Assembly: GCF_001507335.1 (NCBI RefSeq)
Contig: NZ_LMAH01000001.1
Location: 682,001-746,000 of the forward strand
Length of the DNA stretch: 64,000 nt
Origin: Chryseobacterium sp. JAH
GTDB taxonomy: Bacteria > Bacteroidota > Bacteroidia > Flavobacteriales > Weeksellaceae
Reading direction: 5' to 3'
Shown here: in pieces, positions 34,285 to 42,581 of the stretch
Layout of the letters: each line of letters starts with the position of its first letter
How positions within the stretch are numbered: the stretch's first letter is position 1
The notes under the pieces: model-generated
The model's input: the letters and a program-made list of their open reading frames with translations, nothing else
What the model was told of the DNA's origin: nothing
Database searches by the model: none
Position numbers and translations under genes: made by a program

Positions 34285-37101
34285 TTAAAATGTTAAATTC
34301 ATACCCATTGTATAGATAGCAGAGATAGGATAGATATTATTATCAACTCCCATTTGCACCCTGTCTGTATTTAAAATTTCTGGTGAGAACCCATTATATT
34401 TAAAACTTGTCCAAGGATTTTGAGCACTTAGATATATTCTTAATTTTTTAACCGATAATGCTTCTGCAAGTGCTTTAGGCAGACTGTAACCAACTTGAAT
34501 ATTTCTGATTCTGATATAGCTACCATCTTCTACATAAAAACTATTAGGTAAAATAACTGCTTGATTTGAAGTAATCATAGCATTAGTATTTGATGTACCA
34601 GCTCCATTCCATCTATTATTATACATATCTAAATCCCAGCTTTCGTTTCCATAACGCTGTTCACGATTATAGTTATAGATTTTATTTCCAAATACCCCTT
34701 GAAAATCAATTCCAAAATCAATTGAATATACGTTTAAATTAATTCCAAAACCATAAGATCCTTTAGGTATCGGACTCCCTAAGAAAGTCTTGTCTCTAGT
34801 ATCAATTACACCATTTGCATCCAAATCTGCAAATTTGAACCAGCCTGCTTTTGCATCAGTTTGCCCTGACGCTGCCGCTTCTGCATCAGTCTGGAAAACA
34901 CCAGCAACTTGATAACCATAATAAGAGCCAACTGCCTGTCCTGTCTGTAACCTTATAATAGAATTATTAAACAAGCTTGCTCCAGTTTCTAAAAAGGACC
35001 CTCCATATACATCTGTGATTCTGTTTTTGAGTGATGTAAAATTACCATAAACTCCAAGTTTTATATTTTCGGTTATATCCTTATTATAATTTACAGAAAC
35101 CTCAAAACCTTTATTATTAAAAGAATAGGCGTTTGTAACAAAATTTCTATAATTACTAGCTCCAGAAATAGTTCCTTGAAAAATTCCATAAACTACATCT
35201 TTCGAATCTTTATCGTAATAAGTAGCTTCAATTTTTAATTTATTATTGAGGAATGCCATTTCTAAACCAAAATCTTTACCTGTCGTCGTTTCCCAACCAA
35301 TTGTAGGATCTATAACCGTATCAATAGTTGCTGCCGGATAGCCATTATTACCATAGTAAGCACCACCACCGATAATAGTTACATTCTGAGTAAACGCTCT
35401 TCCAACATTTGGATTTCCTAACATACCCCAACTCGCTCTAAATTTTAGTAGATTGAAAACATTTTGCTCACTCATAAAACCTTCTTTAGAAACAACCCAT
35501 CCTACACTTACAGCTGGAAAAGTTTTATATCTATCAACAGAAATTTGTGATGTCGCATCTCTACGAACTGACGCATTTAAAAGATATTTTCCTGCGAAAT
35601 CATAATTAATCCTTCCAAAAAAAGATTCTATACGTTTTTGGTCTTGATTCACATCTGGATTAGTTCTAGTATCATTATAGTACAAAATATCAGTTCCATT
35701 TGCAATATTTAAGGATGCATTTGTTCCGTCATACATTACATTGTTTGCGGATGAATATTCTTCAGATCTAGAATCTCTAATTCTAGTAAAACCTGCCAAC
35801 AAATCTAAGTTATGATTACCTAAACTTTTTTTCCAATTTATAGTATTATCCCATACATAATTTCTATATCTATTTGATCTAGTAATTAAAACTGGATCTT
35901 TTTGATTAGAAACTGGTGCATAAAAAAATGTTGGCGTATACTCATATTGAGTTGGACTATAGTTATCATTTGTATAACTAGTTCTAAAAGTAAAATCATT
36001 CAAAAACTTCACTTCCGCCCATACATTATTAAGTAATCTTTCTTGTCGTACTTGAGAACGATATAAATCTAATTGTGCTCTTGGATTAGCCACGTTAACT
36101 AGTGTAATATTTTGATAACTTCCAGTAGCTGGATTGATTACATCATAAGCTGGAGGTGCATTTCGAGCATCTAACAAGGGGTTTTTTGAAACGTCAGTTC
36201 GTGTTTTAGAAAATGAGAAATTATCTCCAATTGTAATATTATCAGTGATCTTATAGCTCAGATTTAATTTTGTATTGAATCTATTGAATCCACTTCCCGA
36301 ATTGATTTCCCTCCCAGCATCTAAATTACCTTCATCTTGAAGATAACCAATACTACCATAATAATTTAATTTACCTAAACTTCCCGATGCAGAAAAATCA
36401 TTAGAATTGATAATGCTTGTGCGAAAAATTTCTTTAAACCAATCAGTAGAACCTGGATATTGTGCTTTTGTTATAAATTGAGTCGGATCGGTTACTTTAT
36501 CATTCCTTAATTTTTCGTTATATAACTCAATATATTGATCTGCATATACCATTTCAGGAATGTTAGTAACCGTTTTAATTCCTAAATAGGAATTAACATT
36601 GAAAATAGGTTTTCCTTTTCCTGTTTTAGTTTTTATAATCACCGCTCCGTTAGCAGCTTTTGCACCATAGATTGCTAAGCTAGACGGATCTTTTAAAATA
36701 CTCATCGATTCTATATCTTGTGGATTCAGAAAAGATATATCTTCCGTTAACATTCCATCAACAATAAATACTGTATTTCCTGATAATGAGCCAATTCCTC
36801 TAATATCTACTCGAGGCGATCCACCGGGTGTACCAGAAGTAATTACATTGACCCCTGCCAATTTACCTTGGATAGAACTTAGTGGATTTGAATTTGGTTT
36901 ATCAGCAAGATCTTTAGCTGTAACCAGCCCTATGCTTCCAGTAACATTTTCCTTTTTCTGAGAGCCATATCCAATCATTACAACCTCCTCTATCTTCTGT
37001 TCTTTTGGAAGAGTGTCTTGAGGAGTCACCTGTCCATTGACGTTCATACCGAAGTAGAGAACAGCAATAAGACAAGAATACTTTAAATTAGTTTGTTTCA
37101 T
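34285..37101 (-). CDS. SusC/RagA family TonB-dependent outer-membrane transporter
   Basis: The start is the ATG at 37101 (MKQTNLKYSCLIAVLYFGMNVNGQ, a signal peptide); the longer frame to 37167 adds an unlikely leader. The 938-residue protein has a TonB-box-like EEVVMIGYGSQ, a plug domain (SSIQGKLAGVNV, VDIRGIGSLSGN, AKAANGAVIIKTK) and a 22-strand barrel ending in MGMNLTF. It lacks the N-terminal carboxypeptidase-regulatory-like domain usual in SusC proteins: only about ten residues separate the signal peptide from the TonB box. It imports oligosaccharides with the adjacent SusD. Confidence 0.95.
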   Translation of the reverse strand: MKQTNLKYSCLIAVLYFGMNVNGQVTPQDTLPKEQKIEEVVMIGYGSQKKENVTGSIGLVTAKDLADKPNSNPLSSIQGKLAGVNVITSGTPGGSPRVDIRGIGSLSGNTVFIVDGMLTEDISFLNPQDIESMSILKDPSSLAIYGAKAANGAVIIKTKTGKGKPIFNVNSYLGIKTVTNIPEMVYADQYIELYNEKLRNDKVTDPTQFITKAQYPGSTDWFKEIFRTSIINSNDFSASGSLGKLNYYGSIGYLQDEGNLDAGREINSGSGFNRFNTKLNLSYKITDNITIGDNFSFSKTRTDVSKNPLLDARNAPPAYDVINPATGSYQNITLVNVANPRAQLDLYRSQVRQERLLNNVWAEVKFLNDFTFRTSYTNDNYSPTQYEYTPTFFYAPVSNQKDPVLITRSNRYRNYVWDNTINWKKSLGNHNLDLLAGFTRIRDSRSEEYSSANNVMYDGTNASLNIANGTDILYYNDTRTNPDVNQDQKRIESFFGRINYDFAGKYLLNASVRRDATSQISVDRYKTFPAVSVGWVVSKEGFMSEQNVFNLLKFRASWGMLGNPNVGRAFTQNVTIIGGGAYYGNNGYPAATIDTVIDPTIGWETTTGKDFGLEMAFLNNKLKIEATYYDKDSKDVVYGIFQGTISGASNYRNFVTNAYSFNNKGFEVSVNYNKDITENIKLGVYGNFTSLKNRITDVYGGSFLETGASLFNNSIIRLQTGQAVGSYYGYQVAGVFQTDAEAAASGQTDAKAGWFKFADLDANGVIDTRDKTFLGSPIPKGSYGFGINLNVYSIDFGIDFQGVFGNKIYNYNREQRYGNESWDLDMYNNRWNGAGTSNTNAMITSNQAVILPNSFYVEDGSYIRIRNIQVGYSLPKALAEALSVKKLRIYLSAQNPWTSFKYNGFSPEILNTDRVQMGVDNNIYPISAIYTMGMNLTF

Positions 37102-37534
37102 ATAGTTTAATTTTATCTTGTACAAATCAAATGTGTTAAATCTTTTAATGGAAAGATATTTTCTCAAAAGAAGACTTTGTTCAAAAATATAAAAAATATC
37201 AGATGATGTTAAATTTAGTTAAATAATTTATTAACAACGTATTAAAATATGAAATATCTTAAAAAAAACTAAATTTTAATAAATTCTACAATACAATATT
37301 TTAATATAAATGAATATTTCACATTGAAGCAAAGCCTTATTTTACTGAAATACCCACCGAAAAACTGTTTTAATGTCTCATTTTCATACATTCTCAATCT
37401 TGTTGACTAAAAATTGACAGGAGCTTTAAAAAATAAAATTTCAGAGATTGCATAATATTGTTGTAAATTTTTGTTAAACACACAATTGTCTTTACCTTTG
37501 GTGCAGTATTTGACAAGGTTAAAAAAAATTGAAA
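37102..37534. other. Divergent intergenic region upstream of susC
   Basis: This 430-bp AT-rich region lies between the start of susC and the DUF4197 gene. It carries the DUF4197 promoter (37471-37500) and a TATTTTTG on the minus strand at 37182-37189 that could serve susC. No regulator gene (hybrid two-component, SusR-like or ECF sigma/anti-sigma) lies beside the locus. Nothing else recognised. Confidence 0.4.
37471..37500 (+). promoter_or_regulatory. Bacteroidota promoter (-33 TTG / -7 TAnnTTTG)
   Basis: TTG at 37471-37473, 19 bases, then TACCTTTG at 37493-37500, an exact match to the Bacteroidota consensus TTG-N19-TAnnTTTG. It lies 35 bp before the DUF4197 start and is the clearest promoter in the window. 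Confidence 0.72.
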
Positions 37535-38218
37535 ATGAAAAAATATATCATAGCCATTGCATTGGTTTTAGGAACCGGCGCAGTGATCACTACAAGCTTA
37601 AACTCATGCTCTACACTCGCGACCTCAGATCTGGGCCTGGCAGTAATTAAAAGAGTTTTGCTGGGAGGCATAAATAAAGGAATGAGTATATATGGTAATA
37701 AGGAAGCATTTCTGCAGAATAATCTCGTAGATAAGGCCTTGCCAAAACAATTACGTGATATTAATACCACTTTAGAGAAAATAGCGCCTTCGCTTGTTGC
37801 TAAAGAAAGAGAATATATTGCTGATGCTGCGGTTTACACAGTGAATATCTCAAGACCAATTTTAGAAAATGCTGTAAACAGTTTGAATGCACAGGATGTA
37901 ACGAGAATTATTCAGGGAGAAAAAGGAACAGCCACTTTAATTTTAAAAGAGAAAACTTCTCAGCAGCTTGTTGCAGCGATCGCCCCGAAGGTGGAGCAGG
38001 AACTGAATAAATATGGAATTGTAAAAACAATCAATACCGCTCTATCAGGAAGCAATCTTTTGGGAAGTCTTTTGGGTAGTGGAAATAGCAACAGCAACGT
38101 CAATGCTGGTGGCTTGAGTATGTTGGCTTCAGAACAGATTGTCAATGGTTTATTCAATATTATTGAAGATCATGAAAAGCAGAATTCTGCATCACTTTTA
38201 GGACCACTTGGAAAATAA
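37535..38218 (+). CDS. DUF4197 family lipoprotein
   Basis: 227 residues starting at ATG 37535 (MKKYIIAIALVLGTGAVITTSLNSC); the frame reaches two codons further up to a TTG that I reject. The lipobox ends at Cys25. The mature protein matches DUF4197: ALNQGVDKA-like segment NKGMSIYGNKEAFLQNNLVDKALPKQLRDINTTLEKI, EREYIADAAVYTVNISRPIL and TRIIQGEKGTATLILKEKT. A Gly/Ser/Asn-rich linker lies near 175-192. Function unknown; envelope-located. It has its own promoter. Confidence 0.82.
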   Translation: MKKYIIAIALVLGTGAVITTSLNSCSTLATSDLGLAVIKRVLLGGINKGMSIYGNKEAFLQNNLVDKALPKQLRDINTTLEKIAPSLVAKEREYIADAAVYTVNISRPILENAVNSLNAQDVTRIIQGEKGTATLILKEKTSQQLVAAIAPKVEQELNKYGIVKTINTALSGSNLLGSLLGSGNSNSNVNAGGLSMLASEQIVNGLFNIIEDHEKQNSASLLGPLGK

Positions 38219-38256
38219 TTATTTTTTCATTATATTTATATAAATAAGTAGCAATA

Positions 38257-38562
38257 ATGGACATATTACAAGGAAATCAGCACGCTAATCCTGAAGAATT
38301 TTACATTTCATTAAAAGAAAAACTTGAAGATCATCACGATTTTCCTGAGGATTATCTTTTTAAATTTATCATTCCGACCGATGAGGCAAAGCTTACAGAA
38401 ATATATAAAGTTTTTGACGGAATCAAATTTACATTGGGCAACCGCGAGAGTAAAAACGGAAAATATACTGCCTGCAATATCAATGCGTTCGTACTGGATG
38501 CAGATCAGGTAGTAAGAATCTACAAAGAAGTTGCCACCATAGAAGGTGTCATCTTATTATAG
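38257..38562 (+). CDS. DUF493 (YbeD-like) family protein
   Basis: 101 residues fitting the small alpha/beta DUF493 family: FYISLKEKLEDHHDFPEDYLFKFIIP, then SKNGKYTACNINAFVLDADQVVRIYKEVATIEGVILL, where the S..GKY.S..... strand and the final VKxVL are family traits. E. coli YbeD resembles an ACT-like regulatory domain; the function here is unknown. Cytoplasmic. Confidence 0.82.
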   Translation: MDILQGNQHANPEEFYISLKEKLEDHHDFPEDYLFKFIIPTDEAKLTEIYKVFDGIKFTLGNRESKNGKYTACNINAFVLDADQVVRIYKEVATIEGVILL

Positions 38563-38566
38563 AAAT

Positions 38567-38598
38567 AAAAAAGTCAGCGATTGCTGACTTTTTTTATT
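38567..38598. terminator. Bidirectional terminator
   Basis: AAAGTCAGC-GATT-GCTGACTTT with A- and T-runs on each side, between the convergent DUF493 and ArsC-like genes. Confidence 0.85.
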
Positions 38599-38612
38599 TT
38601 TAATTATTAAGA

Positions 38613-38963
38613 TTACTGTTCTATAAAGAATTTTACATTTTCTACAGGTCTTCCAAGCATTGCCACGGAACCTTTAATAAGAATCGGTCTTTGAATTAAC
38701 GAAGGATTTTCTGATAAAATCTGCAGCCATTCATCATTACTATAATTTTTCCCTGCGTACTTTTCCAAATAGAGCTTCTCTTCTTTTCTGATGATATGAA
38801 AAACATCTTCATTAAGCTTTTTTAAAACCGTTTTCAGTTCTAAAACAGTCAAAGGATCTTCCATGATGTTGATGATTTCAAACGGCACTCCGTTTTCGTC
38901 CAGATACTCTAAGACGGCATTTGATTTTGAGCAGTTTCCGTTATGCAGAACTTTTACCAACAT
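38613..38963 (-). CDS. ArsC/Spx-family reductase-like protein
   Basis: 116 residues of the thioredoxin-fold ArsC family. HNGNCSKSNAVLEYLDENG places the catalytic Cys at residue 11, followed by the family segment IIRKEEKLY and QRPILIKGSVAMLGRP, where Arg92 of RPI matches the conserved arginine that binds the oxyanion. It may reduce arsenate with glutathione or a related thiol, or be a relative of unknown role (YffB-like). No ars operon is present. 82 bp downstream of the deoxynucleoside kinase gene. Confidence 0.8.
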   Translation of the reverse strand: MLVKVLHNGNCSKSNAVLEYLDENGVPFEIINIMEDPLTVLELKTVLKKLNEDVFHIIRKEEKLYLEKYAGKNYSNDEWLQILSENPSLIQRPILIKGSVAMLGRPVENVKFFIEQ

Positions 38964-39045
38964 TATATTTATATTTAATTTTGTCTCGTGAGTCTAAAAC
39001 AATTTTAGAACCAAAACGCAATGGGATTATTTTTTTTAACTAAGA

Positions 39046-39660
39046 TTAAAACAATCCGTTTAGTTCTGTTTCAATCTTCTCTAAAATCAATCCGAAATCT
39101 TCAGGTTTTTCTACAAAATCTAGATCATCAACTTCAATAATAAGAAGTTTACCCTCGGTATAATTGGAAATCCATTTTTCGTATTTCTGATTCAGTTTAG
39201 ACAGATATTCGATACTGATTGACGCTTCATATTCTCTACCTCTTTTGTAAATTTTCTTTACGAGATTAGGAACATCAGATTTGAGATAAATCAATAAATC
39301 AGGAGCCGACACGAAAGTTTTCATCAAATCAAATAGAGAAGCATAATTTTTATAATCTCTGTCTGACAATAGCTTCATATCATTTAGGTTTTCCGCAAAA
39401 ATATGAGCATCTTCATAAATCGTACGATCCTGAATAATATTTTTTCCGCTGTCTCTGATTTCTTTTACCTGACGAAATCTGCTTCCCAAAAAGTAAATCT
39501 GAAGTGCAAAACTCCACTTACTCATGTCTGCGTAAAAATCTTCCAAATAAGGGTTGTGATCTACATCTTCAAACTGTGCATCCCAACCGTAATGTTTTGC
39601 CAACATCGTCGTTAAGGTCGTTTTTCCTGCTCCAATATTTCCGGTAACTGCAATGTGCAT
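39046..39660 (-). CDS. Deoxynucleoside kinase
   Basis: Phosphorylates deoxynucleosides for salvage. The 204 residues carry the P-loop GNIGAGKTT (7-15), the ERS/DRT-type motif QDRTIYEDAHIF (77-88; Asp78-Arg79) and a lid-like segment KRGREYEASISIEYLSKLN with paired basic residues. The length and motifs fit the dAK/dGK family found in Gram-positive bacteria and Bacteroidota. Cytoplasmic. In the same direction as the ArsC-like and propeller-like genes. Confidence 0.9.
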   Translation of the reverse strand: MHIAVTGNIGAGKTTLTTMLAKHYGWDAQFEDVDHNPYLEDFYADMSKWSFALQIYFLGSRFRQVKEIRDSGKNIIQDRTIYEDAHIFAENLNDMKLLSDRDYKNYASLFDLMKTFVSAPDLLIYLKSDVPNLVKKIYKRGREYEASISIEYLSKLNQKYEKWISNYTEGKLLIIEVDDLDFVEKPEDFGLILEKIETELNGLF

Positions 39661-39698
39661 ACTTTGTCTTCTGTATTATTTTTTAAACATCATGGATT

Positions 39699-40604
39699 CT
39701 AAAAACCAAGATTCTGAATCTCGTCTAAAAGCTTCAGCATATCGGGTTTTTCAGACTTTTCTTTCATCAATTCTTCTACAGTTTTCTCAGTGTCATTTTG
39801 AGGACTTTCAATCACTGTGGATTTTTCAGAATCTCTGGTATTTTCGAGGTTGTAAAGATAAAGGTTGTTGCCTTTGATTTCAAAATATGCAAGGGAGTTT
39901 TTTTCCACAATTTGAACATCTGGATCTTCGAAAATTTTGATGAGTTCTTTCTCGGGAATATATTTAAAAACCGAATTTTTTCCTATGATTAAAACAAATT
40001 CGTTTTCCCTCCTCAAGCGCTTTCCGTTTTCTACAGGAGTTTCGTAAAGTTTTTCAAATTTCAGGTTATAAATCCTAAACTGATTTTTGGTTAAAACATA
40101 AACTTTGTTTTCAAAAACCAAAAGATCAATCAAATCATCAAAACTTGCGTCAAATGGGTATGAATTGATAGTGGTATCATTCCTGAAATTATATTGCAGC
40201 AGACGTTTAGTACTTTCATCGAGCAGCCAGATCTGTTGCAAATCTTCAGCATACGCATGTTTGATGTACGTGAATTTCTGTTTAAAATCTATCTTTTGTA
40301 TTTCATTTAAATTCTGATCTACAAATTTCATTTCCTGAGCATTTTCAGAAAAAAGGGCAATACTCAAAGGGTTCTGCACTCCCTGAACTTTAAAAGGAAC
40401 AGTAAACATTAACTTACCCAGTTGCCTGCCCAGCGAATCATACTTCGTAAAACTGAAATCTTTGTTTTTATAGAGATAAATATTTCCATAATCATCCGCA
40501 AACAAGTCTCTCACCTCTTTGATTCTCAACGTATCAAAAGGAAGAACTCTCTGCGCAGAAAGTGAACAGATCATAAAAACAAATAAGAATGTGAAAATTT
40601 TCAA
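39699..40604 (-). CDS. Secreted hypothetical protein, propeller-like
   Basis: I take the TTG at 40604 as start because it gives a compact signal peptide (MKIFTFLFVFMICSLSAQ). No ATG precedes this, and the open frame reaches only another TTG at 40649 that would add MVAFPRSAIVGKIDF from a palindromic stretch. The mature 280 residues are rich in repeated beta-strand motifs (DDYGNIYLYKN, LLDESTKRLLQYNF, VYVLTKNQFRIYNL), suggesting a beta-propeller. The last 45 residues are charged and probably flexible (EKTVEELMKEKSEK). Family unknown. It is sandwiched between the glutaminyl cyclase and kinase genes. Confidence 0.6.
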   Translation of the reverse strand: MKIFTFLFVFMICSLSAQRVLPFDTLRIKEVRDLFADDYGNIYLYKNKDFSFTKYDSLGRQLGKLMFTVPFKVQGVQNPLSIALFSENAQEMKFVDQNLNEIQKIDFKQKFTYIKHAYAEDLQQIWLLDESTKRLLQYNFRNDTTINSYPFDASFDDLIDLLVFENKVYVLTKNQFRIYNLKFEKLYETPVENGKRLRRENEFVLIIGKNSVFKYIPEKELIKIFEDPDVQIVEKNSLAYFEIKGNNLYLYNLENTRDSEKSTVIESPQNDTEKTVEELMKEKSEKPDMLKLLDEIQNLGF

Positions 40605-40619
40605 AAAATCTATTTTACC

Positions 40620-40646
40620 AACGATAGCGCTCCGTGGGAACGCTAC
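40620..40646. repeat. Short palindrome GATAGCG...CGCTAcc
   Basis: aacgatagcgctccgtgggaacgctacca forms a TAGCG/CGCTA hairpin just upstream of the TTG start at 40604. It is short and may be part of a dispersed repeat. Confidence 0.35.
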
Positions 40647-40683
40647 CAATTTACATTTTTTTTATTTTAAAACCTGTTCGAAA

Positions 40684-41709
40684 TTATTTGATTGTAAGTT
40701 CATATATCTTCGGCCAGTTTTTACCTGTGATCACCATATTATCACCCTTAAAAGCAATTCCGTTAAGTACATTTTCGCTGTTTGCTTTTGTGTACTGATC
40801 TGCAATTTGAGATAGGTCAAATTTGCCTACAACTTCACCATTTGCAGGATTTATTTTAAGAATTATATTTTTATGCCAGACATTTGAGTAGATAAACCCT
40901 TTATGATATTCCAATTCATTGATCTGGTCATAAACTTCAGAATTTCCCGCCACCGAAATAAACTTTTCCATTTTTGAGGGATCATTCGGATTTAGGAAGT
41001 AAATATTTTTAGTTCCGTCTGAAACCATCAGATATTTTCCGTCGGTTGTCATCCCCCAACCTTCACCGATTACATTGGGATAAGGAAACTCACCAATAAG
41101 CTCAAAAGAATTTTTGTCATAAATAAAACCTTTTTTCGCTTTGTAAGTCAACTGATAAATTTTATTGCCTAGGCTTGAAATTCCTTCAGAAAAAATGGTA
41201 TCCGGTTGTTTTGCTTCTTTTATTACAGATTCACTACCAAGATCATATTTCATAAATTTAGAAGCACCATCAAGTCCCACACTTTCGTAAACTGTATTTC
41301 CTTCCATATAAAAACCTTCTGTGAAACTATTAGGATCATGAGGATATTCTGCCACAAGAGTATAACCCATTTTCACTTCAGGATTTTTTGCAAAAACGTT
41401 GATTGTTGCATCTTGATTTAAAATCTCTCCGCCCTTCGTTTTAATAGTAAAAGTAACCGCATTATCGCCTAACGTAAAATATTTAGAATCTATGGTAAGA
41501 CTTGACGTTTCTTTGTCTCCAAAACTGATTGAAATACTTTCTGCATTATCTAAAACATCCTTAGGAAGATCCAATTTGTCACCGAAATGATACCCTTTGG
41601 TTTCCATAGAATTGTTGTAATCAGCCAAAGAATTAAGTATTTTTTCGTCATTACTACAAGATACGAACAACAGAAGTGCTGCAAAACCTGTTATTATTTT
41701 ATTTTTCAT
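40684..41709 (-). CDS. Glutaminyl-peptide cyclotransferase (PF05096 type), lipoprotein
   Basis: The ATG at 41709 gives a lipoprotein signal (MKNKIITGFAALLLFVSC, Cys18); the frame extends 37 codons further but without signal-like sequence. The mature protein has an N-terminal beta-sandwich-like part, then the plant/bacterial glutaminyl cyclase five-blade propeller: YTLVAEYPHDPNSFTEGFYMEGNTVYESVGL, IYQLTYKAKKGFIYD, GEGWGMTTDGKYLMVSDGTKNIYFLNP and ELEYHKGFIYSNVWHKNIILKINP. Such enzymes convert N-terminal Gln to pyroglutamate. Periplasmic or surface lipoprotein. Confidence 0.88.
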   Translation of the reverse strand: MKNKIITGFAALLLFVSCSNDEKILNSLADYNNSMETKGYHFGDKLDLPKDVLDNAESISISFGDKETSSLTIDSKYFTLGDNAVTFTIKTKGGEILNQDATINVFAKNPEVKMGYTLVAEYPHDPNSFTEGFYMEGNTVYESVGLDGASKFMKYDLGSESVIKEAKQPDTIFSEGISSLGNKIYQLTYKAKKGFIYDKNSFELIGEFPYPNVIGEGWGMTTDGKYLMVSDGTKNIYFLNPNDPSKMEKFISVAGNSEVYDQINELEYHKGFIYSNVWHKNIILKINPANGEVVGKFDLSQIADQYTKANSENVLNGIAFKGDNMVITGKNWPKIYELTIK

Positions 41710-41746
41710 TATTATTTCTAAAATATTTCCCCAAAAATAGCAAATT

Positions 41747-42130
41747 TTATTCCTCTTTACTAATTTCGGCTGTGGGTTGACCAAATTGCAAAATATAACC
41801 GTTGTTATCATAGATCGCAAATTCTCTCATTCCCCACTCAAAGTTTTCTATTTTGTAACAGATTTTGGTAATTGTTTTCAGGTCTTGCCAAAGATCATTT
41901 ACGTCATTTACATTAAAATAGAATGAACCCGAAAAACCTATTTTATCAAAGTTTTCGTGCTCATTGGGTTTTGTAATCATCATTTTCACACTGTCTTTTT
42001 GCAAAAAAGCCCACTGCATCTCAGAATTTGCATCCACCAATGCAAATTTTAAAATATGAATGTAAAACCCAATAGTTTCCTCAAAATTCTCAGTCCAGAT
42101 TACCGGAAAAAATGAATTGAATTTTATCAT
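41747..42130 (-). CDS. VOC/glyoxalase superfamily protein
   Basis: I use the ATG at 42130, which overlaps the TGA of the upstream SRPBCC gene by one base (TGATG); the longer frame to 42178 lies within that gene. The 127 residues start MIKFNSFFPVIWTENFEETIGFYIH and end REFAIYDNNGYILQFGQ, the usual start and end of a single VOC module with betaalphabetabetabeta repeats. Metal-binding residues are not clear. Translationally coupled to the SRPBCC gene. Confidence 0.78.
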   Translation of the reverse strand: MIKFNSFFPVIWTENFEETIGFYIHILKFALVDANSEMQWAFLQKDSVKMMITKPNEHENFDKIGFSGSFYFNVNDVNDLWQDLKTITKICYKIENFEWGMREFAIYDNNGYILQFGQPTAEISKEE

Positions 42131-42555
42131 CAGTTTTCGAGATAAAGTTTCAGGCTTTGACCAATGATTGTATTCCAACCCTGCGTAAAATTTTCAATTG
42201 AAAAACCTTCTCCCAAATCGCTTAGGTTTTCTATTCCTTCGTGTACCAGTGTCACTTTAGTCATGTTTCCATCAGTTTCAAGTTCCCAGGTTACTGTTGT
42301 TTTCTGGTCTGAAAATGAAGGATAAAACCACGTATGTCTCAATTTTTGATTCTCAATAATCTCTAGAATTTCGATTCTGTGAAGATATTTTTTTTCTTCT
42401 CCCGGTTCGTAGAAATCAAAAGATCTTCCAACTTCCGCGTGAAAATCTGGAATATTAAAATACCACGAACTCATTTCATTTTGATCTACCAGTGCTTTCC
42501 AAACCTTTTCTATCGGTGCATTGATCTTTTTTGTGACAACAATTGGAGTTTTCAT
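42130..42555 (-). CDS. SRPBCC / AHSA1-domain protein
   Basis: 141 residues of the START-like AHSA1 fold: IVVTKKINAPIEKVWKALVDQNEMSSWYFN at the start, GEEKKYLHRIEILEIIENQKLRHTWFYP in the middle and a long C-terminal helix ending QSLKLYLEN. These small proteins bind hydrophobic ligands or act in stress or signalling. Coupled to the VOC gene and 26 bp after the antiporter. Confidence 0.85.
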   Translation of the reverse strand: MKTPIVVTKKINAPIEKVWKALVDQNEMSSWYFNIPDFHAEVGRSFDFYEPGEEKKYLHRIEILEIIENQKLRHTWFYPSFSDQKTTVTWELETDGNMTKVTLVHEGIENLSDLGEGFSIENFTQGWNTIIGQSLKLYLEN

Positions 42556-42581
42556 TTTGTATTTTTAAAATTTACATAAAG

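Noticed and set aside
37102..37167. Upstream extension of the SusC frame
   Set aside because: Adds a charged leader before a perfect signal peptide that begins at 37101.
42131..42178. Upstream extension of the VOC frame
   Set aside because: These codons lie within the SRPBCC gene; the TGATG overlap marks the real start.
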